A stretch of DNA of 64,000 nucleotides from Candidatus Caccoplasma merdavium (lineage in GTDB: Bacteria; Bacteroidota; Bacteroidia; Bacteroidales; UBA11471). The stretch's first letter is position 1. Every line of letters begins with the position of its first letter. This document shows positions 30,926 to 40,388 of the stretch, in pieces. Location: assembly GCA_018715595.1 (NCBI GenBank), contig DVLI01000020.1, positions 76,586 to 140,585 of the forward strand. Direction: 5' to 3'. The notes beneath the pieces are model-generated. The model was given only the letters and a program-made list of their open reading frames with translations, was not told the origin of the DNA and did not search any database. A program made the position numbers and the translations under genes.

Positions 30926-31600
30926 ATGAGCACCATCGAGGAGCAAACAAGAGATATAAAACGGCAATTCCGCAAAGCCATGAACGGAATCGTCGCCGCC
31001 AGCATGCGGGAAAAGGGAATAACCTACCGGGCAAACTTCGGCCTCACCCTCCCGTTACTGCGCCGTATCGCCGCCGCCATTCCGCCACAAAAGGAACTGG
31101 CCGAACGGTTATGGAACGAATCGGTGAGAGAATCGAAGATGCTGGCCACCTGGCTCTATCCTGCCGCGGAGATGGAACTGCCCACCGCACGGAAATGGGT
31201 CGAGGAAATTCCCTATACCGAAATCGCCGACGTGTGTTGCATGAACCTTTTTCCCCACATCGCCGAGGCGGGACGACTGGCAGCCGACTGCATCGGGTCG
31301 GCAAACGACATGGCACGATACACGGGATACCAATTATGGAGCCGGTTGTTCGCCCGGAAATACAAACCGTCGTCCGAAGAGACACGCCACCTCCTCGCCG
31401 CCTATCTCGCCCTCCTGTGCGGCCAGGTTCCCGTCCACACGTTATCGGCGGCGACAGGCTGCATCGAACGGCTGGTGATTGCCTCGCCTCGAAATGCCAC
31501 CGCCACGGCGGAGATTCTCTCCACCGCGGCCATACCCGAAGAGAGGCGCCATCTGACCGATGCCCTCATCGACCTCTGCCACGAGCAGGAAGCCGAATAA
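30926..31600 (+). CDS. DNA alkylation repair-like (AlkD/HEAT) protein
   Basis: A 224-residue all-helical soluble protein. Helix pairs such as GLTLPLLRRIAAAIPPQKELAERLW and ESKMLATWLYPAAE resemble the HEAT-like repeats of the AlkC/AlkD family (Pfam DNA_alkylation), which excise alkylated bases without base flipping. ESKMLATWLYP aligns in my memory with the RE-R-A motif region of that family. Glycosylase activity is not proven because many members are divergent. It starts 9 nt after dnaB and probably shares its transcript. Confidence 0.65.
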   Translation: MSTIEEQTRDIKRQFRKAMNGIVAASMREKGITYRANFGLTLPLLRRIAAAIPPQKELAERLWNESVRESKMLATWLYPAAEMELPTARKWVEEIPYTEIADVCCMNLFPHIAEAGRLAADCIGSANDMARYTGYQLWSRLFARKYKPSSEETRHLLAAYLALLCGQVPVHTLSAATGCIERLVIASPRNATATAEILSTAAIPEERRHLTDALIDLCHEQEAE

Positions 31601-31731
31601 ACCGCATTCCGCGGCCGGGAACCGGTGCCTCGACAATCCACAAGTGACGACACGCGGCCAACATTCTATTTTTTAATCGCAAGTATCTGGCCATTCGAGG
31701 CGATATTTCGGTTTTATTTTTTATCTTTGCC

Positions 31732-31739
31732 TCGTTTGG
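31732..31739 (+). promoter_or_regulatory. -7 element of the Fur-family gene promoter
   Basis: TATCTTTG, 15 nt before the ATG, with a weak TTTC at about 31706. Confidence 0.55.
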
Positions 31740-31754
31740 CATAACGAAAGCGCC

Positions 31755-32252
31755 ATGATTGAGGAGAAAACCCGAGAAATCGTCAGACAAAAGTTGACCC
31801 AATATCTCGAAGCGAAGAAGCTGAGAAAGACGACCGAGCGATATGAGATACTGGACACCATCTATGCGACAAGCGAGCATTTCGATGTCGACTTGCTCTA
31901 TAAGATGATGGCGAAAGGCGAATACCGGGTGAGCCGTGCCACAGTCTACAACACCATCGACCTGCTGGTCGATGCGGGTTTGGTGCGCAAACACCAGTTC
32001 AGCAACCACCCGACACAGTATGAGAAATCGTACAATATGGCCAATCACCACCATCTCATCTGCACCCGCTGCGGAAAGATAAGAGAGGTAAAAGACCCCA
32101 AACTGCTCGAAGTGCTGTCGCAAAAAAAATTCGCACGATTCACCACGGCCTACTATGCCCTCTATGTCTACGGCATCTGCTCATCGTGCATGCAAGCCGA
32201 ACAAAAAGAGTTACGCAAGAAAAACAACGAAAAAGAATCAAAACAACAATAA
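31755..32252 (+). CDS. Fur-family metalloregulator
   Basis: A 165-residue DNA-binding metal or peroxide sensor. The winged helix (about 1-90) contains SRATVYNTIDLLVDAGLV, the Fur recognition helix. The dimer domain has the metal-site stretch NHHHLICTRCGKI and a second CSSC, so the structural zinc site CxxC...CxxC is intact. Sequence alone does not separate Fur, PerR and Zur. The C-terminus is a Lys/Glu-rich tail. It precedes purA by 19 nt, so purine synthesis may share its transcript. Confidence 0.88.
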   Translation: MIEEKTREIVRQKLTQYLEAKKLRKTTERYEILDTIYATSEHFDVDLLYKMMAKGEYRVSRATVYNTIDLLVDAGLVRKHQFSNHPTQYEKSYNMANHHHLICTRCGKIREVKDPKLLEVLSQKKFARFTTAYYALYVYGICSSCMQAEQKELRKKNNEKESKQQ

Positions 32253-32271
32253 ATAACCTCACACATCAATT

Positions 32272-33549
32272 ATGAAATCAGTAGATGTATTATTAGGATT
32301 GCAATGGGGCGACGAAGGCAAAGGCAAAGTCGTCGATGTTCTCACTCCGAAATACGACGTCATCACTCGTTTCCAAGGTGGCCCCAACGCCGGCCACACG
32401 CTGGAATTCAACGGCGAGAAATATGTGCTCCGTTCCATACCTTCGGGCATATTCCAGGGCGGGAAAATCAACATCATCGGCAACGGTGTCGTACTCGACC
32501 CGGTACTCTTCAAGCAGGAAGCCGAAGCGCTGGCAGCCAGTGGCCACGACATCACCCGCCAACTCTATATCTCGAAGAAAGCCCACCTCATACTTCCCAC
32601 CCACCGCATGCTCGACGCCGCCTACGAGGCAGCCAAGGGCGCCGGCAAAATAGGCACGACGGGCAAAGGCATAGGCCCCACCTATACCGACAAGGTGAGC
32701 CGCAACGGATTGCGCGTGGGAGACCTGCTCCACAACTTCGAAGAAAAATATGCCAAGGCCAAGGCGCGCCACGAAGCCATACTCCAATCGCTCCACTACA
32801 CCTATGACATCACCGAACTCGAAGCCCAGTGGTTTGCTTCGCTCGACTACCTGAAACAGTTCCGTTTCATCGACAGCGAACACGAAATCAACAAACTGCT
32901 GAAAGACGACAAGTCGGTACTGGCCGAAGGAGCACAAGGCACGCTGCTCGACGTCGACTTCGGTTCCTACCCCTTTGTCACCTCGTCGAACACCATCTGT
33001 GCCGGAGCCTGCACCGGCCTGGGCGTAGCCCCCGGCCGCATCGGCAAAGTCTATGGCATATTCAAAGCCTATTGCACCCGCGTGGGAAGCGGCCCCTTCC
33101 CCACCGAGCTCTTTGACGAGACCGGAAAGAAAATCCGCGACATCGGTCACGAATACGGTGCCGTCACCGGCCGTGAACGCCGTTGCGGCTGGATCGACCT
33201 CGTCGCCCTGAAATACGCCATCATGATCGACGGCGTGACCGACCTCATCATGATGAAGAGCGACGTACTCGACACCTTCGACACCATCAAAGCCTGCGTG
33301 GCATACCGCATCGACGGACAAGAGACCGATGAGTTCCCCTTCGAAATCGACGACAAAATCGAACCGGTGTATGTCGAATTACCCGGCTGGAAATGCGACA
33401 TGACCCACATGCAGAGCGAAGATGAGTTCCCCGAGGAATTCAATGCCTACCTCACCTTCCTCGAAGAGGAGCTGGGAGTACGCATCAAAATCGTATCGGT
33501 AGGTCCCGACCGGGCTCAAACCATCGAACGCTACACCGAAGAGAACTGA
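32272..33549 (+). CDS. purA: Adenylosuccinate synthase
   Basis: PurA condenses IMP with aspartate using GTP, the first step to AMP. The 425-residue length is standard. The N-terminus has LGLQWGDEGKGKVVD (P-loop), then RFQGGPNAGHTL, GTTGKGIGPTYTDK, GAQGTLLDVDFGSYPFVTSSN and GAVTGRERRCGWID, all in family order. It ends where rarA begins. Confidence 0.97.
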   Translation: MKSVDVLLGLQWGDEGKGKVVDVLTPKYDVITRFQGGPNAGHTLEFNGEKYVLRSIPSGIFQGGKINIIGNGVVLDPVLFKQEAEALAASGHDITRQLYISKKAHLILPTHRMLDAAYEAAKGAGKIGTTGKGIGPTYTDKVSRNGLRVGDLLHNFEEKYAKAKARHEAILQSLHYTYDITELEAQWFASLDYLKQFRFIDSEHEINKLLKDDKSVLAEGAQGTLLDVDFGSYPFVTSSNTICAGACTGLGVAPGRIGKVYGIFKAYCTRVGSGPFPTELFDETGKKIRDIGHEYGAVTGRERRCGWIDLVALKYAIMIDGVTDLIMMKSDVLDTFDTIKACVAYRIDGQETDEFPFEIDDKIEPVYVELPGWKCDMTHMQSEDEFPEEFNAYLTFLEEELGVRIKIVSVGPDRAQTIERYTEEN

Positions 33550-33588
33550 TTGCCCACCCTTTCCGACCCCAACGCGACCAGACCACCG

Positions 33589-34863
33589 ATGTTGACCCCC
33601 TTAGCCGAACGACTGCGCCCCAAAACGCTCGATGAATACATCGGGCAGGAACATCTCGTGGGCAAAGGGGCGGTGCTGCGGCGCATGATCGACAGCGGAG
33701 AAATCTCCTCCTTTATACTGTGGGGCCCTCCCGGTGTCGGCAAAACGACACTCGCCCACATCATCTCGGTGCAACTCAAAGCCCCCTTCTACACCCTGAG
33801 TGCCATACACTCAGGGGTAAAAGAGGTGCGCGAAGTCATCGAAAAATGCAAAGGCAACGGCATTTTCAGGCAGAGCCGCCCCATCTTGTTTATCGATGAA
33901 ATACACCGCTTCAACAAGTCGCAGCAAGACTCGCTGCTGGGCGCCGTAGAAGACGGCACGGTGACCCTCATCGGTGCCACGACCGAAAACCCGTCGTTCG
34001 AAGTCATACGCCCGCTCCTCTCCCGCTGTCAAGTCTATGTGCTCAAATCGCTCGACGCCGCCCACCTGCAACAGCTTCTCGACCGGGCCTTGAAGAGCGA
34101 CAAAGAGTTGCAAAAACGCAAGGTCGACGTGCGCAAGACGACCGCCCTCTTCCGCTACGCCGGCGGCGACGCCCGCAAGTTGCTCAACATCATCGACCTC
34201 ATTGCCAACGCCACCCCCGAAAGCGAGCCGCTCGTCATCGACGATGCCGTGGTGACCGACCGTCTGCAACAAAACCCGATGGCCTATGACAAGGAAGGCG
34301 AAATGCACTACGACATCATCTCGGCCTTTATCAAGTCGATACGCGGCAGCGACCCCGACGGAGCCGTCTACTGGCTGGCCCGCATGGTGGCAGGAGGAGA
34401 AGACCCCAAGTTTATCGCCCGGCGACTGGTCATCTCGGCCTCGGAAGACATCGGATTGGCCAATCCCAACGCCCTGCTCATCGCCAACGCCGCATTCGAA
34501 GCCGTGCAAAACATCGGTTGGCCCGAAGGGCGCATCGCCCTGGCCGAAGCGGCCGTATATCTGGCATGCAGCCCCAAAAGCAACTCGGCCTACAAAGCCA
34601 TCAACGACGCACTCGCCTGCGTCGAACAGACCGGCAACCTGCCTGTTCCCCTCCACCTGCGCAACGCGCCGACCTCCCTCATGAAAGAGCTGGGCTATGG
34701 GAAAGGGTATCTCTATGCCCACGACTACGACGGAAATTTCGTAAAACAACAATACCTGCCCGACGAGCTCAAAAACGCCACGATATGGAAACCGCAGGCC
34801 AATGCCGCCGAAGAGCGACACAAAGAACGCCTGCGTGCTTTGTGGGGCGACAAATACAAATAA
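33589..34863 (+). CDS. rarA: Replication-associated recombination ATPase RarA (MgsA)
   Basis: RarA is a clamp-loader-like AAA+ ATPase that acts at stalled forks with SSB and RecA. From ATG 33589 the protein is 424 residues. Features are PLAERLRPKTLDEYIGQEHL at the N-terminus, Walker A GPPGVGKTTL, Walker B LFIDEIHRF, sensor 1 GATTENPSF, and the C-terminal tetramer domain (SDPDGAVYWLARM, GEDPKFIARRLVISASEDIGLANP). A TTG at 33550 opens a longer frame that overlaps the purA stop. The ATG matches the usual family start better. Confidence 0.95.
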   Translation: MLTPLAERLRPKTLDEYIGQEHLVGKGAVLRRMIDSGEISSFILWGPPGVGKTTLAHIISVQLKAPFYTLSAIHSGVKEVREVIEKCKGNGIFRQSRPILFIDEIHRFNKSQQDSLLGAVEDGTVTLIGATTENPSFEVIRPLLSRCQVYVLKSLDAAHLQQLLDRALKSDKELQKRKVDVRKTTALFRYAGGDARKLLNIIDLIANATPESEPLVIDDAVVTDRLQQNPMAYDKEGEMHYDIISAFIKSIRGSDPDGAVYWLARMVAGGEDPKFIARRLVISASEDIGLANPNALLIANAAFEAVQNIGWPEGRIALAEAAVYLACSPKSNSAYKAINDALACVEQTGNLPVPLHLRNAPTSLMKELGYGKGYLYAHDYDGNFVKQQYLPDELKNATIWKPQANAAEERHKERLRALWGDKYK

Positions 34864-34920
34864 AGCCTCTCCAAACAAGAAAAAGGGCGCAAACCGATAT
34901 TTTGTAAAGCCGATATGCCA

Positions 34921-34971
34921 AAAAGGCCGCAAAAAGGAAAATATGTTCCTTTTACGGCCTTTTTATTTGAC
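34921..34971 (+). terminator. Terminator after rarA
   Basis: Long arms (about 34921-34939 and 34946-34964) pair with one bulge. The 3' arm runs into CTTTTTAT. Confidence 0.8.
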
Positions 34972-34977
34972 ATTTTC

Positions 34978-35008
34978 TTGGCAAAGGTCAAAAAAAAACA
35001 TAAATTTG
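34978..35008 (+). promoter_or_regulatory. Promoter of serC
   Basis: TTGG at 34978-34981 and TAAATTTG at 35001-35008 with a 19-bp spacer. The serC ATG is 65 nt downstream. Confidence 0.7.
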
Positions 35009-35072
35009 TTCCCTCGAAAATTTCATTTGAGAACCATATATCAGAATATCGATACACTAAAAATATTTCAAA

Positions 35073-36140
35073 ATGAAGAAGCACAATTTTTATGCAGGCC
35101 CCTCAATTCTGAGCCAATACACCATTAAAAATACAGCAGACGCTGTACTGGATTTCGCTGGGACAGGACTCTCTTTGCTGGAAATATCACACCGTAGCAA
35201 AGAATTTTCGGCCGTTATGGACGAAGCCCGCGCTCTGGTCAAAGAATTATTAGACGTACCGGCCGGTTACGATGTCGTATATCTCGGCGGCGGAGCCAGC
35301 CTGCAATTCTGCATGGTGCCTTTCAACTTGCTGAAAAAGAAAGCCGCATACCTCGAAACAGGTACTTGGGCCGTCAATGCCATCAAAGAGGCCAAACTGT
35401 TTGGCGAAGTCGACGTCGTTGCATCGTCGAAAGAAGCCAACTTCACCTATATCCCCAAAGACTACACCGTACCCGAAGACGCCGACTACTTCCACATCAC
35501 GACCAACAACACCATCTTCGGAACCGAGTTGCGTCAAGATCCCGACGTGAAAGTACCTTTGGTAGCCGACATGTCGTCGGACATCTTCTCCCGCCCCGTC
35601 GATGTGTCGAAATATGACATCATCTATGCCGGTGCACAGAAGAACCTCGCCCCTGCCGGCGTCACGGTTGCCATCGTGCGCGAAGAGGCTTTGGGTCATG
35701 TAGACCGCGCTATCCCCACGATGCTCGACTACCGCACCCACATCAAGAAAGGCTCCATGTTCAACACACCTCCTTGCCTGCCGGTATTCGCCGCCCTGCA
35801 AACCCTCAAATACTACAAAGAATTGGGTGGCGTAAAGGTGCTCGAAAAGATGAACATCGAAAAAGCCGCTCTCCTCTACGACGAAATCGACCGCAACAAA
35901 CTGTTCCGCGGAACGGTGGTTCCCGAAGACCGTTCAATCATGAACGTATGCTTCGTCATGAGCGATGAATACAAGGAACTCGAAGAAGAATTTGCCAAGT
36001 TTGCCGCCGAACAAGGCATGGTAGGCATCAAGGGTCACCGTTCGGTGGGCGGATTCCGCGCCTCGCTCTACAACGCGCTGCCCAAATCGAGCGTCGAAGC
36101 CCTCATCGCCACGATGCAGGAATTTGAAAGAAAACACTAA
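35073..36140 (+). CDS. serC: Phosphoserine aminotransferase
   Basis: SerC converts 3-phosphohydroxypyruvate to phosphoserine with PLP and also serves pyridoxal synthesis in some bacteria. It has 355 residues. Family stretches include [65 protein letters not shown] (PLP lysine in AGAQKN) and [16 protein letters not shown]. It lies 12 nt before serA. Confidence 0.97.
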   Translation: MKKHNFYAGPSILSQYTIKNTADAVLDFAGTGLSLLEISHRSKEFSAVMDEARALVKELLDVPAGYDVVYLGGGASLQFCMVPFNLLKKKAAYLETGTWAVNAIKEAKLFGEVDVVASSKEANFTYIPKDYTVPEDADYFHITTNNTIFGTELRQDPDVKVPLVADMSSDIFSRPVDVSKYDIIYAGAQKNLAPAGVTVAIVREEALGHVDRAIPTMLDYRTHIKKGSMFNTPPCLPVFAALQTLKYYKELGGVKVLEKMNIEKAALLYDEIDRNKLFRGTVVPEDRSIMNVCFVMSDEYKELEEEFAKFAAEQGMVGIKGHRSVGGFRASLYNALPKSSVEALIATMQEFERKH

Positions 36141-36152
36141 TCTTATCGCATC

Positions 36153-37073
36153 ATGAAAATATTAGTTGCAACCGACAAACCTTTTGCAGCCGTTGCGGTA
36201 GAAGGTATCAAAAAAGAAATCGAAGGTGCCGGACTGGAACTGGTGCTCCTCGAAAAATACGGTGAAAAAGCCAAACTGCTCGAAGCCGTGAAAGATGTCG
36301 AAGGCATCATCGTGCGCAGCGACATCATCGACGCCGAGGTGTTCGACGCCGCCAAAAACCTGAAAATCGTCGTGCGCGCCGGTGCCGGCTATGACAACAT
36401 CGACTTGGCTGCCGCCACGGCACACAACGTGTGCGTGATGAACACCCCGGGTCAAAACTCCAACGCCGTCGCCGAACTGGTATTCGGCATGGCCGTGATG
36501 ATGATTCGCAACTTCTACAACGGCACGTCGGGCACCGAACTCAAAGGCAAGAAACTGGGTATCCACGCCTTCGGACAGGTAGGCCGCAATGTGGCCCGCA
36601 TAGCCAAAGGTTTCGGTATGGACGTATATGCATTCGACCCCTATTGCCCCTCAAACGTCATTGCAGAAGCCGGTGTCACCCCCATCGAAGACATCAACGA
36701 GCTCTACAAGACCTGCCAATATGTATCGTTGCATATCCCCGCTACCGATGAGACCAAAAAATCGATCAACTACAACCTGTTGAAACAGATGCCCAAAGGC
36801 GCCGTCCTCATCAATACCGCCCGCAAAGAGGTTATCAACGAAGAAGAACTGGTGGCCCTCATGGAAGAACGCGCCGACTTCCGGTACATCTCCGATATTG
36901 CCCCCACCAACGCCGACGTATTCGCCGAGAAACTCGCCGGTCGCTACTTCTTCACCCCCAAGAAAATGGGTGCACAGACAGCCGAAGCCAACATCAATGC
37001 CGGTATCGCCGCCGCCAAACAATCGGTAGGATACCTCAAAGAGGGCATCGACAAATTCAGAGTGAACAAATAA
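36153..37073 (+). CDS. serA: D-3-phosphoglycerate dehydrogenase
   Basis: This enzyme starts the serine pathway by oxidising 3-phosphoglycerate with NAD. It has 306 residues, so it is the short form without the C-terminal ACT domain and probably lacks serine feedback through that domain. The NAD fold has LGIHAFGQVGRNVARIAKGFG, and the catalytic arginine and glutamate are in INTARKEVINEEELV. The usual histidine near the C-terminal end is replaced in the region KKMGAQTAEANIN, as in other Bacteroidetes enzymes I recall. It is paired with serC. Confidence 0.92.
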   Translation: MKILVATDKPFAAVAVEGIKKEIEGAGLELVLLEKYGEKAKLLEAVKDVEGIIVRSDIIDAEVFDAAKNLKIVVRAGAGYDNIDLAAATAHNVCVMNTPGQNSNAVAELVFGMAVMMIRNFYNGTSGTELKGKKLGIHAFGQVGRNVARIAKGFGMDVYAFDPYCPSNVIAEAGVTPIEDINELYKTCQYVSLHIPATDETKKSINYNLLKQMPKGAVLINTARKEVINEEELVALMEERADFRYISDIAPTNADVFAEKLAGRYFFTPKKMGAQTAEANINAGIAAAKQSVGYLKEGIDKFRVNK

Positions 37074-37091
37074 AGACCTGACACTATTTAT

Positions 37092-37140
37092 AAGAGGGTG
37101 ATACTATCGCACGCTATGCAATAGCTCACCCTCTTTTATT
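37092..37140 (+). terminator. Hairpin after serA
   Basis: Arms 37092-37107 and 37121-37135 pair around AAGAGGGTGA/TCACCCTCTT, followed by TTATTTT. It may reduce read-through into the DUF1015 gene. Confidence 0.75.
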
Positions 37141-37156
37141 TTAAAAACAAAACCGT

Positions 37157-38401
37157 ATGGCAAAAATCAAACCCTTCAAAGGAATAAGACCGCCTCGTGA
37201 ACTGGTCGAAGAGGTCGCTTCACGCCCCTATGACGTGCTCAATTCGGAAGAAGCCCGCGCCGAAGCTGCCGGGAACGAGAAATCGCTCTACCACATCATA
37301 AAACCCGAAATCAATTTCGCACCGGGTACCGACGAACATGACCCCAAAGTTTATGACAAGGCTGTCGAGCAATTCAACCTTTTCCAGGAAAAAGGGTGGC
37401 TGGTACAAGACCCGAGCGAAAAATACTACGTCTACGCCCAAACGATGAACGGCCGCACCCAATATGGCCTCGTCGTATGCGCCAACGTCGACGACTACCT
37501 CAACGGCGTGATAAAAAAACATGAGCTTACCCGCCGCGACAAGGAAGAAGACCGCATGAAACATGTCCGCATCAACAATGCCAACATCGAACCGGTATTC
37601 TTTGCCTACCCCGACAATACCGAACTCGACGCCATCGTGGCCGAAACCGTAAAAGGAGAGCCCGAGTATGACTTCACGGCTCCCGACGGATTCGGACACC
37701 ACTTCTGGCTCATCAACGACCCGGCCACCATACAGCGCATCACCGAGTTGTTTGCCGCCATTCCCTACCTCTACATTGCCGACGGCCATCACCGCACCGC
37801 TGCCGCCGCTCTTGTCGGTGCCGAAAAAGCCCGTCAAAACCCCAACCACCGTGGCGACGAAGAGTACAACTATTTCCTGGCCGTGTGCTTCCCGGCATCG
37901 CAACTGCACATCATCGACTACAACCGTGTGGTAAAAGACCTCAACGGGCTGAGCGATGAAGCCTTCCTCGCCCGACTGGCCGAAAATTTCACCGTCGAGA
38001 AAAAAGGGAAGGAAATCTATCACCCCACCGCCCTTCACAACTTCTCGCTCTACCTCGGCGGCGATTGGTACTCGCTGACAGCCAAAGCCGGCACCTACAA
38101 CGACAACGACCCCATCGGGGTACTCGATGTCACGATTTCGTCGGACTTGATTCTGCGCGACATTTTGGGCATCACCGACCTGCGCAGCGACAAACGCATC
38201 GACTTCGTAGGCGGCATACGCGGTCTCGAAGAGTTGAAACGCCGTGTCGACAGCGGAGAGATGAAAGTGGCTCTCGCCCTCTACCCCGTCTCGATGAAAC
38301 AACTCATGGATATTGCCGACTCGGGCAACATCATGCCCCCCAAGACGACTTGGTTCGAACCCAAACTGCGGTCGGGTCTCGTCATACACAAACTTGCCTG
38401 A
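37157..38401 (+). CDS. DUF1015 family protein
   Basis: A 414-residue soluble protein. The start MAKIKPFKGIRPP, then SRPYDVLNSEEAR and the core ADGHHRTAAAALVGAEKAR are the hallmarks of DUF1015. The His-rich ADGHHR motif suggests a ligand or catalytic site, but the function is not established. In Bacteroidetes it often follows serC-serA, as here, which hints at a link with serine metabolism. The family is also called SpoVR-unrelated HTH-free DUF1015 hydrolase-like in some annotations, which I do not rely on. Confidence 0.85.
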   Translation: MAKIKPFKGIRPPRELVEEVASRPYDVLNSEEARAEAAGNEKSLYHIIKPEINFAPGTDEHDPKVYDKAVEQFNLFQEKGWLVQDPSEKYYVYAQTMNGRTQYGLVVCANVDDYLNGVIKKHELTRRDKEEDRMKHVRINNANIEPVFFAYPDNTELDAIVAETVKGEPEYDFTAPDGFGHHFWLINDPATIQRITELFAAIPYLYIADGHHRTAAAALVGAEKARQNPNHRGDEEYNYFLAVCFPASQLHIIDYNRVVKDLNGLSDEAFLARLAENFTVEKKGKEIYHPTALHNFSLYLGGDWYSLTAKAGTYNDNDPIGVLDVTISSDLILRDILGITDLRSDKRIDFVGGIRGLEELKRRVDSGEMKVALALYPVSMKQLMDIADSGNIMPPKTTWFEPKLRSGLVIHKLA

Positions 38402-38465
38402 TGCTTTAAAAAGAGCATAAAAAACACAAGAGGTCATAAAAACCTCAAAAAAAACATCTCATCAT

Positions 38466-38505
38466 GCAGCTATTAGTCGATTTTCCACATCTGACTAATA
38501 GCTGC
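38466..38505 (+). promoter_or_regulatory. Perfect inverted repeat in the leader of the sigma factor gene
   Basis: Perfect 13-bp arms at 38466-38478 and 38493-38505 with a 14-nt loop, ending 27 nt before the sigma ATG. No U-run follows. It could be an RNA stem controlling translation or an operator. Confidence 0.55.
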
Positions 38506-38532
38506 TTGTCAAAAAAGCCCTGCCACTTTCTC

Positions 38533-39057
38533 ATGACAGAAAAAGAGCTGATCGACAATTGCAGAAAAAACAATCCCCAGGCGCAACGTGCCCTCTACGA
38601 CTTGTACGCCCGCAAAATGATGGCGGTGTGTATGCGTTACGGTCGCGACTACGACACGGCACAAGACTTGATGCAAGAGGGATTTATCAAGGTTTTTACG
38701 GCAATCGACAGCTACACGGGCAATGGCTCTTTTGAGGGTTGGGTGAGAAAAATATTTATCAACACCGCCTTGGAGTACCTCCGTCGCAACGACATCTTGC
38801 GCGAAACCGTCGACATCGATGATAACGAGCCCCTGCAAGAAATCGACGACTCAACGGTCGAACAGATGTCGGCCGACGAATTGATGGAGTTGATTGCCGA
38901 GTTACCGGCCGGTTTCAGAACCGTATTCAACCTCTTCGTCGTGGAAGGATACAACCACAAAGAAATCGGCACGATGCTGGGAATTACCGAGAGCACCTCG
39001 CGTTCTCAACTGACCCGGGCCAAGAAATGGTTACAAAAACGTTTGAACGAACTATAA
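38533..39057 (+). CDS. ECF-type RNA polymerase sigma factor
   Basis: A 174-residue sigma-70 of the extracytoplasmic function class. Region 2 includes QRALYDLYARKMMAVCMRYGRDYDTAQDLMQEGFIKVF, with the DLMQEGFIKVF core typical of Bacteroidetes ECF factors. Region 4 has the helix-turn-helix GYNHKEIGTMLGITESTSRSQLTRAKKWL. Start ATG 38533 (MTEKELIDNC) was chosen over a frame beginning at 38464, which would run through a perfect hairpin. The next gene encodes a membrane-anchored barrel protein with an anti-sigma-like N-terminus, 26 nt downstream. Confidence 0.93.
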   Translation: MTEKELIDNCRKNNPQAQRALYDLYARKMMAVCMRYGRDYDTAQDLMQEGFIKVFTAIDSYTGNGSFEGWVRKIFINTALEYLRRNDILRETVDIDDNEPLQEIDDSTVEQMSADELMELIAELPAGFRTVFNLFVVEGYNHKEIGTMLGITESTSRSQLTRAKKWLQKRLNEL

Positions 39058-39083
39058 GGTTCTGCAAAGGAAGATAAAATAGA

Positions 39084-40370
39084 ATGAAACCATCAGACAG
39101 AGTGATACAATCGAAACTGAAAGACCATGAAGTGGACGTTCCCGACGGTCTTTGGGCGGAGATAGAGCGCCGACTGCCGTCGAAGCGGAAGGTCCCTGTC
39201 TGGAAAAAGTATGTGCGGTATGCCGCTGCCGCATCGTTGCTGTTGGCCTGCGGGCTGTCGGGTTACTTGCTCCTGCAACCCCACACGTCCGGGACGAGAT
39301 GGGTGCAGCAAACGATTGAAGAGGCAAGTCTCGCCACAGAATCACTCTCGCCGACCCTGACGGAGACACAGGCACAAAGCCCCGACAACCAAAATCAGGG
39401 ACAACCGGCAATGGCCGAAAGGGCGTCAATCGGAACCGGCTCCAAGCCGGCCGCCACACGACCCGACATGGTGGCACAAGAAATCGGGCAAGAGCAACAA
39501 CTTCCTGCCCAAGTACACGGCTCCGACGCAGTCACCACTTCCCAAGAGACTCTTCAAGGGCAACCCTCGGAAGAGAATCACCGCCACGACAACAAGGCCG
39601 GGCGGGAAATCCGGGGAGAAGGCACCTCGGTCGACAATAGCGGAACAGAGCCGTCGCATCGGGCAAAAGAGACAACGTCAGGCCACACGACAACCGCGCA
39701 ATATGCCCACGCCTCTCCCACCGGCCGGAAGAGAAGCGACCGACAAAACGACCCGGGCTGTTCCTTGGGCATCGTCTCGGCCAATGCCATCTCGGCCACC
39801 CAGTATGCCCAGGACACCCGCATCACGAGAAGCAACCTCTATTATGCCAATGAGAGCCAGATACTGAAATATCAACATAAAGTACCCATTTCGGTAGGCA
39901 TCACGGTCGAAAAGCAATTCGGAAAACGGTGGGGACTCGAAAGCGGGCTGGTATATACCCTGCTGCGTTCGGACTATAAAACCGAGAACCTGCAACGCGA
40001 AGGAAAACAAGAATTGCATTACCTGGGAATCCCGCTCATGGTGCGATTCAAATTTTTCAATACACGCTTCATCGGCCTGTATGCAGCGGCCGGGCCACGA
40101 ATGGACTTCAACATCTACGGCCGTCGAACCGATGACACTTACACGCAACTGGCATACAGTACCTATACCGAGAATATCAGAGACCGGAAAGTGCAATGGT
40201 CGGCCCACCTAAAAGTCGGCGTCAGTTACATCATTTCACGGCACTTCGACATCTATGCCGAGCCGGCTCTCGCCTATTTCTTCGACAACGGGAACAAATC
40301 CATCGAAAACCTGTGGAAGGACAAGCCGTTGAACTTTGCTTTCCACTTGGGAATCAGGACCAAATTCTAA
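39084..40370 (+). CDS. Anti-sigma-like N-terminus fused to an outer-membrane barrel
   Basis: A 428-residue protein of unusual plan. Residues 1-42 are charged and presumably cytoplasmic (SKLKDHEVDVPDGLWAEIERR). Residues about 46-64 form one membrane helix (YAAAASLLLACGLSGYLLL). Residues 65-225 are a low-complexity linker rich in Gln, Ser, Thr and Glu. From about 226 a beta-barrel domain begins (ISVGITVEKQFGKRWGLESGLVYT, LHYLGIPLMVRFKF, GLYAAAGPRMDFN) and ends in IRTKF. The barrel resembles the porin-like OMP_b-brl group. It sits between an ECF sigma gene and a lipoprotein gene. I infer an envelope-spanning anti-sigma factor; the fold call is from patterns only. Confidence 0.75.
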   Translation: MKPSDRVIQSKLKDHEVDVPDGLWAEIERRLPSKRKVPVWKKYVRYAAAASLLLACGLSGYLLLQPHTSGTRWVQQTIEEASLATESLSPTLTETQAQSPDNQNQGQPAMAERASIGTGSKPAATRPDMVAQEIGQEQQLPAQVHGSDAVTTSQETLQGQPSEENHRHDNKAGREIRGEGTSVDNSGTEPSHRAKETTSGHTTTAQYAHASPTGRKRSDRQNDPGCSLGIVSANAISATQYAQDTRITRSNLYYANESQILKYQHKVPISVGITVEKQFGKRWGLESGLVYTLLRSDYKTENLQREGKQELHYLGIPLMVRFKFFNTRFIGLYAAAGPRMDFNIYGRRTDDTYTQLAYSTYTENIRDRKVQWSAHLKVGVSYIISRHFDIYAEPALAYFFDNGNKSIENLWKDKPLNFAFHLGIRTKF

Positions 40371-40388
40371 CACACAAAAACATTAAAT

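Noticed and set aside
38464-38532. Longer N-terminus for the ECF sigma factor
   Set aside because: The extension is encoded by a perfect hairpin and does not resemble sigma region 1 or 2; ATG 38533 gives the normal length.
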